Shown piece after piece: positions 38,224 to 46,778 of a stretch of DNA of 64,000 bases. Location of the stretch: positions 1 to 64,000 of the forward strand of contig NZ_NWVL01000022.1 of the NCBI RefSeq assembly GCF_002382885.1, in the 5' to 3' direction. The first letter of the stretch is position 1, and the number at the start of each line of letters is the position of its first letter. The notes beneath the pieces were generated by a model that saw only the letters and a program-made list of their open reading frames with translations, made no database searches and was not told the DNA's origin. The stretch is from Streptomyces sp. WZ.A104. Lineage in GTDB: Bacteria; Actinomycetota; Actinomycetes; Streptomycetales; Streptomycetaceae. Both the position numbers and the translations under genes were made by a program.

Positions 38224-38973
38224 TTACGCGGCGGGGTTCACGCGGTGGGCGTAGACCTGCTCGATCCAGCCCGCCTTGAACGCGGCGAGGTCGTCGCGGA
38301 AGTTCGCCATCGAGGCACCGTAGGGCGCGACGACGCCGCCGGACTGGTCCGGCACGGACTGGCAGCCGTGCACGAGCCGGCCGCCGAGGGCGGCGTGGGC
38401 CTTGATGGACTCGATCCGGCGGTGCTCGTTGAACCAGCCGCCGTGGTAGACCTCGTCGAGCATCCCGCCCGTCTCGTCGTCCAGGTCGAAGACGACGGAG
38501 GTGGCGGCGGGGAAGAACCAGCACGGGCCGACGTTAGAAATGTACCCGTCCAGCTCGACCTTGTTGAGCGCCATAAGCGTAGCCGCCTCGCGGAGCATCC
38601 GCAGGTGGTCGGCGGTGATCTGCGGCAGGCCGAGGCCGGCCAGGTGCTCGTCGCGGAAGAGGTACGCGTACACCTCGTACGCGGTGGCCACGACGCGGGC
38701 TGCGTCGGAGGTCGACTCACCGTGCTGCTTGATGAAGTCGAGCGCGAGCTGCTCGACCGCGCTCTCGGTCGTCTCGTCCGCCTCCAGGAGCTGGGCCTTG
38801 ACCAGCTCCCAGTCGGCGACGAGCCAGGTGCTCGACTCGAAGCGGAAGAAGTACTCGGCCGGGTCGATCGTGATGCGCCGGCCGTCGACCTGAATGCCGG
38901 GCAGGCGGCTCCAGCGCGGGTCGAACGCCTCGGGCAGCTCGACCGTGATGGCCGTGGTGTCGATGGTGGTCAC
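38224..38973 (-). CDS. Hypothetical protein, first gene of the phosphotransferase/methyltransferase set
   Basis: Protein of 249 residues, family not recognised. Starts VTTIDTTAITVELPEAFDPR at GTG 38973 with GGAGA upstream. It has a helical centre (AARVVATAYEVYAYLFRDEH) and a C-terminal domain containing GPCWFFPAATSVVFDLDDE and FNEHRRIESIKAHAALGG. It leads the leftward cluster with APH-fold, methyltransferase and HAD genes and diverges from the XRE-TPR regulator, so it may be the cluster's dedicated enzyme. Confidence 0.7.
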   Translation of the reverse strand: MTTIDTTAITVELPEAFDPRWSRLPGIQVDGRRITIDPAEYFFRFESSTWLVADWELVKAQLLEADETTESAVEQLALDFIKQHGESTSDAARVVATAYEVYAYLFRDEHLAGLGLPQITADHLRMLREAATLMALNKVELDGYISNVGPCWFFPAATSVVFDLDDETGGMLDEVYHGGWFNEHRRIESIKAHAALGGRLVHGCQSVPDQSGGVVAPYGASMANFRDDLAAFKAGWIEQVYAHRVNPAA

Positions 38974-39196
38974 CGTGTCTCCGTCTCTGATTGGCCGGGC
39001 TCGGGCACAGGAATGCCCGAGCCCGGTGTGGGCGTACGGAACTTCGGGGTGCCGCCCGGACCAAGGGGGAGCCTGGATCACGGTCGTGCCGTTCCGGGCG
39101 GCTGCTGATAAGTGAACCGGTGGTCACGCTCAGTGGGTACGGTGGAAGGCAGTTGAAGCGGTATACGCGGTTTACAGCTCCGGAGTGGAGGCGATC

Positions 39197-40552
39197 GTGG
39201 CGGCGCCGAGAGTTCCCAACTCCCGTCTGCGCGACGTCATCGCGGCGGTCGGCTGCACCTACGAGGCCCTCGCCCGAGACGTGCGGCGCATCGCGGCCGA
39301 GAACGGCGAGATCCTCCAGACCAACAAGTCGGCCATCTCGCACTGGGTGAACGGCACCCGCGCCCCGTCGGGCCGGGTAGGTCAGTACCTGGCCGAGGCG
39401 CTGTCCCGCCGAGCGGGGCGCACGGTGACCCAGACCGAGATCAGCCTCCAGACCAGCGATGACGAAGCGTCGGCGGAATCCGACCCTGTCCTCGCCGCCA
39501 CCGACCTGGGCCGGGCCGACGTCGAGCGCCGCCGCTTCCTCGCCATCGCGGCCTTCACCACCGCCGGCGTCGCCATGCCGCTCGGATACGACCACGACGC
39601 CACTGCCCGCATGCTCCGCGCCCGCACCGGCACGTCCATGGTCGGGACGGAGGATGTGGACGTCGTACGGCAGATCACCGCGGCCTTCAGCGCCGCCGAC
39701 GAGCGCCTCGGCGGCGGCCATGGCCTGACCACCGTCACCGCGTACCTCGCCGACACCGCCGCCCCCATGCTGCGCGGACGCTTCCCCAGCGAAGCCTTAC
39801 GCCGGGCCGCCTTCGGCGCCGTCGCCGAACTCGCCTACCTCGCAGGGTGGAAGCACCACGACCTCGGCCAAGAAGGCGCCGCCCAGCGCTACTACCAGGT
39901 CGGCTACAAGCTCGCCTGCGAAGCCGACCCCCACGGCCACGCCGCCTGGATGATGCGTGCCCTCGCCCACCAGGCCCTCAGCCTCAAGCAGCCCCACCAT
40001 TGCGTCGACCTCGTCGAAGGCGCGCTCCGCACAGGTCTCGGCCACGTCGACGGCCAGACCGAGGCTCTCCTCCACATCACCCACGCCCGCGCCTACGCAG
40101 CCGTCGATGGGCACCCCTTGGCCGCGCGCGCCCTGCTCGCTGCCGAGGACGCCCTCCTACGAGACGATGGTCCCCAGCCCAGCTACTCCCGCGTGAGCGG
40201 CCCCGCCGCCGGCACCGTGGCCAGCCATACCGCACGCACCCTGACCGATCTCGCCGACCACATCGGTACCGAGCATCAGCACCGCGACGCCCTCACCCGC
40301 TGGGACCCGGAGAAGTACAAGCGCGTCCACGCCCTTACCCACGCCGACCTCGGCGACAGCCTCGCCGCCCAGGCCCGAGCCGACGAAGCGGTCGCCGCAT
40401 GGACACAGGCCCTCGTCCTGATGGAGGGCATGACCTCCGACCGCACCCGCAAGGCGATCACCTCAATCCGCTCCACGCTCGCGGTCTACCAGCGCCGCCG
40501 CGTTCCCGGTGCCGCCGATCTGGCCCGCCGCGCCCGCGAGGCCCTCGCCTAA
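39197..40552 (+). CDS. XRE-family HTH regulator with TPR-like C-terminal domain
   Basis: Protein of 451 residues. The N-terminal HTH of about 75 residues (RLRDVIAAVGCTYEALARDV ... SAISHWVNGTRAP) is followed by a linker with RRRFLAIAAFTTAGVAMPLG and a long TPR-like helical region of the type common in Streptomyces signalling regulators. GTG 39197 was chosen because GGAGG lies 5 nt upstream; another GTG is 12 nt earlier. It diverges from the 38973-35961 gene set and is followed after 34 bp by the NUDIX gene, so it probably controls one or both. Confidence 0.85.
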   Translation: MAAPRVPNSRLRDVIAAVGCTYEALARDVRRIAAENGEILQTNKSAISHWVNGTRAPSGRVGQYLAEALSRRAGRTVTQTEISLQTSDDEASAESDPVLAATDLGRADVERRRFLAIAAFTTAGVAMPLGYDHDATARMLRARTGTSMVGTEDVDVVRQITAAFSAADERLGGGHGLTTVTAYLADTAAPMLRGRFPSEALRRAAFGAVAELAYLAGWKHHDLGQEGAAQRYYQVGYKLACEADPHGHAAWMMRALAHQALSLKQPHHCVDLVEGALRTGLGHVDGQTEALLHITHARAYAAVDGHPLAARALLAAEDALLRDDGPQPSYSRVSGPAAGTVASHTARTLTDLADHIGTEHQHRDALTRWDPEKYKRVHALTHADLGDSLAAQARADEAVAAWTQALVLMEGMTSDRTRKAITSIRSTLAVYQRRRVPGAADLARRAREALA

Positions 40553-40586
40553 CATGCCCAACAACCCGCTCGACGAAGGGAACACT

Positions 40587-41090
40587 GTGACCCAGCAGAC
40601 CGACGACCAGCCGAAGGCCCTCAAGCCGGCGCTCGAATCGATGACCCTGCTGGTCGCCGCCGTCATCGTCCACGACAAGGCGACCAACCGCGTCGTCCTC
40701 CTCCAGCGCAGCGAAAACGCCAAGTTCGCCCAGGGCATGTGGGACCTCCCCGTCGGCAAGAGCGAGCCGGGCGAGCCCATCACCGAAACCGCGGTCCGTG
40801 AGCTCTACGAGGAGACCGGCCTCACGGTGAAGCCCGAGTCCCTCAAGGTCGCCCACATCATCCACGGCGCCTGGGGTGTCGAAGCCCCCAACGGCTTCCT
40901 CACGGTCGTCTTCGCCGCCCACGAATGGACTGGCGAACCCGAAAACCGCGAACCCCGCAAGCACTCCCAGGTCCGCTGGGTCGACGCCGACGCCATTCCC
41001 GAGAACTTCGTGGACACCACCGCCAGCGCACTCCACCAGTACATTAACAACGGCTCCGAGGTTTCCTTGGACGGCTGGGCGCCAGCATGA
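40587..41090 (+). CDS. NUDIX hydrolase
   Basis: Protein of 167 residues with an exact Nudix box, GKSEPGEPITETAVRELYEE then TGL, which binds metal and hydrolyses a nucleoside-diphosphate-linked substrate. GTG 40587 was chosen because AAGGG is 6 nt upstream. Coupled to the XRE-TPR regulator gene. pSAM2 carries a Nudix-type immunity factor (Pif) that blocks redundant transfer; a similar role here is possible but unproven, and ordinary house-cleaning or pathway roles are equally likely. Confidence 0.88.
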   Translation: MTQQTDDQPKALKPALESMTLLVAAVIVHDKATNRVVLLQRSENAKFAQGMWDLPVGKSEPGEPITETAVRELYEETGLTVKPESLKVAHIIHGAWGVEAPNGFLTVVFAAHEWTGEPENREPRKHSQVRWVDADAIPENFVDTTASALHQYINNGSEVSLDGWAPA

Positions 41091-41166
41091 GAATTACGCT
41101 GATTCACCTTTGACCCAGGGTCTCAGGATTTTTTGCCCGCGCCAGCAGGAGCGGCTCCTTGAGTGT

Positions 41167-41210
41167 CCCTCTGTGTTCCAGCGTCGGTTACGGGGCTGGA
41201 ACACAGAGGG
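41167..41210. terminator. Perfect 16-bp stem-loop after the NUDIX gene
   Basis: CCCTCTGTGTTCCAGC, 12-nt loop, GCTGGAACACAGAGGG. It sits between the rightward NUDIX gene and the leftward gene remnant at 41281. Likely a bidirectional terminator; its mixed composition and perfect arms are unusual for this genome. Confidence 0.8.
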
Positions 41211-41280
41211 CGACGCCCGGCGAGGTTAGCCTAGTTGCCCCCCCGCTTAAATTCTGCTTCTACGCTTGCGCATGGTGTAG

Positions 41281-41474
41281 CTACCCTGCGGTGAATCGCT
41301 TGCCGATTTCAAGCATCCTAGAGACCTCGGTCACCTCTGCAGTGTCGTCGCCCTCCCTGATGAACATCTTGCCGTCGAGGAGGGATACCTCCTGCTGCTC
41401 GGGAATTCGGATAACGATCACACCGAGTCCGTAGTAATCGGAATGAGACAAGCTGGCGAGAACGCTGTCCTTAA
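41281..41474 (-). pseudogene. C-terminal remnant of the DUF262/AlbA_2 gene, cut off by an IS
   Basis: Encodes KDSVLASLSHSDYYGLGVIV, then IRIPEQQEVSLLDGKMFIREG and so on to a TAG/TGA stop at 41281. This is the end of an AlbA_2 (Schlafen-like) domain. If the IS at 41475-42348 and one copy of the TAA duplication are removed, it joins in frame to the DUF262 gene at 42349, giving ...GLSQGLKDSVLAS. A reading frame through the IS end begins with ATG inside the IS but is probably meaningless. Confidence 0.85.
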
Positions 41475-41483
41475 GAGGATGTC

Positions 41484-41951
41484 TCACGTGGCGAGTTTTG
41501 CGAGTTTCCTGTAGCAGGTCAGGGCCGCGGCGAGGCCGAGGAAGGCCAGGAAGTGACTGCTCGTACGTTCGTATCGGACGGTGAGCCGGCGGTAGCCGAA
41601 CAGCCAGGAGATCGATCGCTCGATCTTCCAGCGATGGCGGCCGAGCCGCTCGCCGGACTCGATGCCCGGTCGGGCTATCCGCGGGATCAGGCCCCGGCCG
41701 CGGAGCCAGGCCAGGTGATCGGCGGAGTAGTACGCCTTGTCCGCGCGGACCTTGACCGGCCGCCGTCGGCGTGGTCCGCGCCGGGAGCGTATGGCGGGTA
41801 TTGCGAGGATCAGCGGCTTCAATGCCTGGCTGTCGTGCAGGTTCGCCCCGGACACCGCGAGGGCCAACGGGATGCCCTGGGCGTCGGACAGGACGTGCAG
41901 CTTGCTGCCCTTCTTGCCGCGATCGACCGGGTTAGGCCCGGTCAGCGAGCC
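41484..41951 (-). CDS. IS5-family transposase, OrfB part (frameshift product)
   Basis: Catalytic C-terminal part of the DDE transposase. From the slip site it continues GSLTGPNPVDRGKKGSKLHV, keeps the second Asp in RADKAYYSADHL and the Glu in RHRWKIERSISWLFGYRR, and ends RKLAKLAT. It has no own start signal near the overlap and is expected as an OrfA-OrfB fusion. Confidence 0.85.
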   Translation of the reverse strand, partial: GSLTGPNPVDRGKKGSKLHVLSDAQGIPLALAVSGANLHDSQALKPLILAIPAIRSRRGPRRRRPVKVRADKAYYSADHLAWLRGRGLIPRIARPGIESGERLGRHRWKIERSISWLFGYRRLTVRYERTSSHFLAFLGLAAALTCYRKLAKLAT

Positions 41952-42301
41952 CCCCTTTTCGCGCGGACGGACGCCGCGTCGATGATCGCCGACGTCCAGT
42001 CCACCTCGCCCCTGGCGCCGAGTTCGTCCAGGACCGCCCGGTGCAGCCGACGCCACAGGCCCGCCTCGGTCCATACCGTGAACCGGCGATGCGCCGTCGC
42101 TGGGGACGTCCCGAACGTCGGCGGTAGATACCGCCAGGCACAACCGCTGGTCAGCACGTACACCACTGCCGTGAATACGGCCCGTTCGTCACACGGCGCG
42201 GTCCCGCCACCCTGTGGACGAGCGGCGAACGGCGGCAGCAACGGGGCGACCAGTTCCCACAGTTCGTCAGGCACCAGCCGCTGAGACAAGTCAGCGCTCA
42301 C
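41942..42301 (-). CDS. IS5-family transposase, OrfA part
   Basis: N-terminal 119 residues, MSADLSQRLVPDELWELVAP, an HTH-like region (TSPATAHRRFTVWTEAGLW) and the first catalytic Asp in DWTSAIIDAASVRAKRG. The frame stops soon after the run of four A and six G (41950-41959 on this strand), where a -1 slip gives access to OrfB, a common control in this IS group. Confidence 0.88.
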   Translation of the reverse strand: MSADLSQRLVPDELWELVAPLLPPFAARPQGGGTAPCDERAVFTAVVYVLTSGCAWRYLPPTFGTSPATAHRRFTVWTEAGLWRRLHRAVLDELGARGEVDWTSAIIDAASVRAKRGAR

Positions 42302-42348
42302 GACCGATCATGATGCCGCATCAGCCGTGTGCCACGTGAGACATCCTC

Positions 42349-43927
42349 TAAGGCCCTGGGATAGCCCTGAGGAGCGAATAGCGTCTTTCCAGCGGCCGAA
42401 GTATCTTTCTGGCGTCTCGCCGAGCACCTTCGCTTCCCTGTGTACTCCGACAACGATGCGGTGGCCTACCTTGCGGCCTTCCACGCCGTCGAGCGAATGT
42501 ACCCTCTTCGCGTCGGCCTCTTTATCTGCGACACCAATGAGGATCGTTCCGGCCCGGTCCTTGCCGTTATTGGCGATGGCGCAGATTGTGCGAATTACCT
42601 TATCGAATACGGTCTGGTCGATTTCACGGTCACCGTAGAGCCGAAGCATCCCTTGCTTCAGTTCGTAGTGTGGTGCCTCGATTTCTGAGCGCCTGATCGC
42701 AGCATCGATGTCCGTCGTCGTGTGATCGCCGTATATATCCCGAGGCTCGCTATCGATGAAATGAGGGCGAATTAGACCCTTGATGGTGTCCACGTTTCTA
42801 CGGCGTTCGTCGGGGGATGTCGAGGCGCGGCTTGTTTCGATGCGCCTATCGAGGTCCGTGATGGCAGATTTTACCCCCTTGTAGCTCGCGATTTTCTTGT
42901 TCTCGCCGATGAGAAGTTCGTGAAATGCGACAAAGAGCACGGCGAATACTGCGGGGAAGGGGTTCGTGTTCTTCTTGGAGAAAATGATCCCCCGCAGCTT
43001 CTGATCGCTTCCCTCGGTGCAGACTGCGTCAATCTCGTCGATGCACAGCTTGAATTCTGCCGCGTACCTGTCGGCCCCGTAGCTGTCCAGCGCCCGGATG
43101 ATTCGCTGGTTATCCTCCGATCCCGTCTGGTAGATCTCGTCGAGTGCGACCTTGGATCTCTCAACGAGACTGCCGCCAATGATGGAGGCCGCGATATCTG
43201 CAACGCATTGTTCGTCCATCGAGTCTCGAAGGTCGGTGGATCGCAGGATTCCCTGCTCAACCCAGAAGACATCTTCGGCTGCAACCTCATACCCATGCTT
43301 TGTCTTGGGTAGATCAATACTGATGGACGGCATCTTGTCTAGGCTGAGGATGTCGCTCGAAGCGTCTCCGCGGATGTCGCAAGAGAGTTCACGCACAAGC
43401 GCCGAAAATTCATCCCGCACTCCCGACTGCCTGCGTTCCTGATCGCTCAGCTGGTGTCCGTAAGTATTGATGCGTGCGAACACATCGTCGATTTCGTCAT
43501 CCGTGGCGCCACGCATGACCGAGATCGCAAGCGAATAGTCGAGGAGCGTCCCCACCTCGCGAGCTGAGAGGGTGGTACCGTCCGTTACGGAGAATACCTT
43601 CTCTTCCGAAGCGCGCGTCTTTGCTGTAACGAACTGGGCGACATCGAAATACCTGTCATCGATCGTCGAGAATCCTGTTTCGATGAAAGAGACGATGGTG
43701 TGAAGCCGCTGCAGTCCGTCGATTACCTCGTACTCCCCGCCTTCCCGCTCGGCCAGCAAGATAGCGGGGATCGGATACCTCTTGAGCACAGACTCAATCA
43801 GCCGCTGTTTCTCTTCTAGGGTCCATACGAGCTTCCGCTGATATCGGCGATTGACCCAAATCTTGTCCTCGCTATACCAGGCGTAGATGGACTGAATAGA
43901 CTTGGGCTGTGAGTCGAGTTCGGCCAT
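42349..43927 (-). pseudogene. DUF262 / AlbA_2 (Schlafen-like) protein, disrupted by IS5 element
   Basis: N-terminal 526 residues of a probable defence protein. The DUF262 (ParB/GmrSD-like) domain has RRYQRKLVWTLEEKQRLIE and a DGLQR motif where DGQQR is usual; a C-terminal AlbA_2 domain has ICAIANNGKDRAGTILIGVA. Start ATG 43927 gives MAELDSQPKSIQ; the frame is open upstream to 44224 but without resemblance. Base composition is clearly lower in GC than the surroundings, a sign of late transfer. The IS cuts it at GLSQGL; its own frame runs 41 bases into the IS and stops. Without the last 60 residues the AlbA_2 fold is incomplete, so it is probably inactive. Confidence 0.85.
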
Positions 43928-44108
43928 GCGCTCAGTTTGGCACGCCAACTGACCGCGGCGCAGGCATCTCGGTCCTCTGGCGGTCCGGTCTGCCAGCGAG
44001 CCTGGGACCTTGGCCTTGTTTCCTTCGAGCGCCGCCCCGTGTCTGGGCCGAGCGAGGAGCGCATTCCAAGGCCAGAGGGCGTCATGCGGAACACGGGGCT
44101 GCGTTCCG

Positions 44109-44640
44109 CTAACTGTCGCAGTCCTCGAAGAGAGGTTCGTACGGCAGGTGGTTGTCGTCCGGAACGAGCGGTACGTAGTCCGGGGTCGTGCGTGCGGCGA
44201 CGGCCAAGAGCCGAGAGGCGGCATCTTCCTCGGAGGCAGGGGCGAGTCCGAGGGCGTGCAGGAGGCGATCGCGCTTGGTGTTGAAGTCGGGGCGGTGGGC
44301 GCGGATGTCCGCCCCCAGCTCGCTGATCGTGAAGCCCTTCGCCAGGTCGCGCCAGAAGGGCAGCACCACGATGAGTGTGATGGCCTCGACGAGGTCGGCG
44401 CCGATCAGAGTGGCCTGGCCCTCCGAGTCGGCGTACAGGACGGGCCTTTCCTCGGCCCTGGCTTCCCCGCACAGGAAGTATGTGCCGCCGGCTCCGCAGC
44501 CGGCTATCGGGTGTAGGGGGATCCCGGTGGGAAGGGCAAGGTCCTCAACGGGATCCCGGCGCTCGACGTCGAAATCGCCAGGCCGGGCGAGCGCGGTGGC
44601 AAGGGAAGGCCCGGCGGAGCAGGTCGTCTGATGCGGTCAT
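44109..44640 (-). pseudogene. SUKH-like immunity-type protein with a single frameshift
   Basis: Two frames together encode one plausible protein. ATG 44640 reads MTASDDLLRRAFP; then a +1 shift near 44601-44607 (TTCCCTT, one C too many) leads to LATALARPGDFDVERRDPVE and on through GCGAGGTYFLCGEARAEERP, VLYADSEGQATLIGADLVEA to the stop at 44109. The second frame has no start codon of its own before residue 70. The YADSEGQ and GADL phrases recall the SUKH/SMI1-KNR4 families of toxin-immunity proteins. It may be a pseudogene or a sequencing error. Confidence 0.75.
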
Positions 44641-44736
44641 GGGACGGAACGTAACAGCGCCGTCGGACGTCTGGTGCGGCTGGCCTGCTGGTCGACGCCA
44701 GCGGGTGCTGTCAGTAGGGCGTGGCACAGTTCGGCC

Positions 44737-45093
44737 ATGAGTTACGACCTGGCGGTGTGGGAAGGCAGCAAGCCCACTGACGATGTGATCGCGGGCGAGG
44801 TCCTCGCGCAGATGTACGACCGCTACATCGACACGGAGGAAGAGTTTCCACACTCACCGCGTATCGCGGAGTACGTTGCTGGGCTCTTGGCGCGGTGGGT
44901 GGATCTCACGGAGGACGAGGAGGACACCTCCCCTTGGTCGACGGGGCCGTTGATCGGCGAGGCGTCCGGGCCGTTCATCTACTTCCCGATGCGGTACAGC
45001 ATGGCCGAGGAGGCTTCGGCCTACGCCGCCGATCTCGCGGCATCGATGGGGCTCGTTTGCTGTGACCCGCAGCTTCGGCTGCTGAGGCCGTGA
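44737..45093 (+). CDS. Hypothetical protein, small acidic, immunity-like
   Basis: Protein of 118 residues, MSYDLAVWEGSKPTDDVIAG, with STGPLIGEASGPFIYFPMRY in the second half and ending VCCDPQLRLLRP. This pattern is common in Streptomyces, often several copies per genome and near polymorphic-toxin immunity genes; function unknown. No clear ribosome site; a leaderless transcript is possible. It diverges from the frameshifted SUKH-like gene. Confidence 0.75.
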   Translation: MSYDLAVWEGSKPTDDVIAGEVLAQMYDRYIDTEEEFPHSPRIAEYVAGLLARWVDLTEDEEDTSPWSTGPLIGEASGPFIYFPMRYSMAEEASAYAADLAASMGLVCCDPQLRLLRP

Positions 45094-45206
45094 CTGCTTC
45101 CGCCCGTAAGCGTGTGTAGCTTGGCGGGGAGGCATCCAGTAACCCGCTCACTCGTGCGGGTGGGCGGGACAGCACGGTACGGAATTCTGCGGTCCTCGGC
45201 GCCGTG

Positions 45207-46271
45207 CTAGACGTTGCGAAGCACAGTGCGCAATGTGGCAGGAAGGCTGTCTCGTTGGACGCCGCTCTTCTCGTGCTGGCGTGCCCGCCGGCCTGTCTCG
45301 TGGCGCACCTCGACGCTGTAGCGGCCGCGTGCGTCCTGCACCGCGCAGACCGAGACTGCCTTCGCCGTATTGGTGGCGCCCCCTTCAAAGCACTGGTCGT
45401 GACCGTCGTGGGGTGTGACGCGGCGCCAAGATCTGTGAGGGCGTGAACATTGAGCGAGTTGGTTTGCGAGAGCTTGCGCGCTGTTGGGACGAGCAACTGG
45501 ATCGAGGGAGAGTCCTCGTTCAACAACGCTGCCGAGGCCCTGGGAGACATGCGGGGCGACATCGCGCAGTTTGTCGAACTGGCCGTGGAGGATTCGATCC
45601 TTGCGGGCGCTTAGTCCCAGGGGTCTCGGTCCGTTCGGGTACTGCCCGGACAGGAGGTAGAACATGGTGGCAGCCAGCGAGTAGACGTCTGAGGCCACCG
45701 AGCATTTGCCTGTACTCAGTACTTCCGGAGCTACGGTGGCGTATGTTCCGTTCGCGGCGGTATAGCCGTCAGCGTCCATCCGCGCGGCAAAACCAAGATC
45801 TCCCAGCAGGACGTTGTTGCCGGTGTCGACGAACGCATTGCCTGGTTTGACGTCGCGATGCAGTAGGCCGGCGGCGTGGACGCGCTCAAGTCCGTGCCCG
45901 AGTTGCTGGCCCCAGCGAACCGCCTTAGCGATGTCGACGCCGAACGGTGCTGAAGCCGATTCAAGATCGCCGTCCATGACGGGCATCGTGATGTAGCGGA
46001 TGTCGGTCCCGCTGGCGATGTCGGCGTTGTAGACGGGGAGGAGGTACTGGCTCTGCAGCTCCTTGAGCGCTTGGGCCTCGTCCCACGTGGCTGGCTGACC
46101 TGACTGCGGTTCGAAGAGCTTGAGCGCCACCACTGTGCGCAGATGCTCGTCCTCGACCCGATAGACCTGGCCACCAGCCCCGCCCCCAAGGCGTTCCAAC
46201 ACCTTGTAGCGATCACTGATGCGGTTCCCGACCTGGCGGTTGCCGACCTGGGCGATGACCGTTCCCGACAT
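45207..46271 (-). CDS. Soluble Ser/Thr protein kinase
   Basis: Protein of 354 residues. Gly loop RLGGGAGGQVYRVED near 35, Lys in VALKLF, catalytic loop LLHRDVKPGN, a DLG in place of DFG (LLGDLGFAARM) and VAPEVL. After the kinase domain (about 25-275) comes an 80-residue tail (SVCAVQDARGRYSVEVRHET) that is not a sensor or membrane anchor and is not recognised. ATG 46271 lies only 24 bp from the divergent ATG of the RNase H-like gene. With the next two genes it may form a functional group, possibly a defence or stress module. Confidence 0.88.
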   Translation of the reverse strand: MSGTVIAQVGNRQVGNRISDRYKVLERLGGGAGGQVYRVEDEHLRTVVALKLFEPQSGQPATWDEAQALKELQSQYLLPVYNADIASGTDIRYITMPVMDGDLESASAPFGVDIAKAVRWGQQLGHGLERVHAAGLLHRDVKPGNAFVDTGNNVLLGDLGFAARMDADGYTAANGTYATVAPEVLSTGKCSVASDVYSLAATMFYLLSGQYPNGPRPLGLSARKDRILHGQFDKLRDVAPHVSQGLGSVVERGLSLDPVARPNSAQALANQLAQCSRPHRSWRRVTPHDGHDQCFEGGATNTAKAVSVCAVQDARGRYSVEVRHETGRRARQHEKSGVQRDSLPATLRTVLRNV

Positions 46272-46295
46272 GCCCGTCACTCTATAGTGCTGTGC
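46272..46295. promoter_or_regulatory. Shared bidirectional -10 for two leaderless genes
   Basis: Only 24 bp separate the two start codons. The centre ACTCTATAGTGC gives TATAGT at 46283-46288 rightward, 7 bp before its ATG, and TATAGA at 46286-46281 leftward, 9 bp before its ATG. Either transcript would begin at or next to its ATG. Neither gene has a ribosome site. No good -35 boxes are seen. Confidence 0.55.
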
Positions 46296-46778
46296 ATGGA
46301 GGTACTCGGGATCAGTGTGGGCTTTCCAGCGGCAGGGCGAGGCCCTGTAGTTACCTGCGTTGTTCTCAGGGGGTCGCAGGGCGAGCCCCAGATTCAGGAG
46401 GCTTGTGAGCTTCGAACGGCGGCGTTGGAGGTCATCGACCAGGTTGAAGACCTGGGGCGCATGCTCAGCAGCAAGCTCTCGGCCTTGAACCCCAACGCCG
46501 TAGTGATCTGCGTCGCGGACGTTAGCCCCGCCGGGAACCGCAAGGCGGCACCCCGCCATCGCCTCATGATCGAAGGTGCTCTCGGGTACGTGTGCCGTGA
46601 TCACAAGATCCAGCAGGTTGTGTACCGCAACGGCAAGGAAGTCGGCGAGGCGCTTGGCCTGAGCAAGGCGGAGGCGCTCGCACGTGGTAAGGCGCTGGAC
46701 TCTAGGCGATCGGCGGCCGCTGCTGCGGCCCTCACGGCCTTGCCCGCTGCATCTACTACAGACCCGAATCTGTCGTAG
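46296..46778 (+). CDS. Putative RNase H-fold (RuvC-like) protein
   Basis: Protein of 160 residues. MEVLGISVGFPAAGRGPVVT fits the first beta strand, NPNAVVICVADVSPAG a middle strand and helix, RHRLMIEGALGYVCRDHKIQ a helix often seen in RuvC-like folds, then VVYRNGKEVGEALGLSKAEA. Strand-helix order and the conserved Glu are suggestive of an RNase H-like fold, but the usual Asp in the first strand is not obvious. Its 3' end overlaps the convergent PRTase-like gene by 23 bp. Confidence 0.65.
   Translation: MEVLGISVGFPAAGRGPVVTCVVLRGSQGEPQIQEACELRTAALEVIDQVEDLGRMLSSKLSALNPNAVVICVADVSPAGNRKAAPRHRLMIEGALGYVCRDHKIQQVVYRNGKEVGEALGLSKAEALARGKALDSRRSAAAAAALTALPAASTTDPNLS

Larger units (their letters stand above)
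41475..42348 (-). mobile_element. IS5-family insertion sequence, complete, with 3-bp target duplication
   Basis: An 874-bp element. Terminal inverted repeats are perfect over 18 bp: GAGGATGTCTCACGTGGC at the left and its complement at the right. The flanks read TAA at 41472-41474 and at 42349-42351, a 3-bp TNA-type duplication. It carries two overlapping transposase frames that need a -1 frameshift. Its size and layout fit the IS1031/IS427-like subgroups. Intact ends and duplication point to a recent insertion. Confidence 0.93.
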
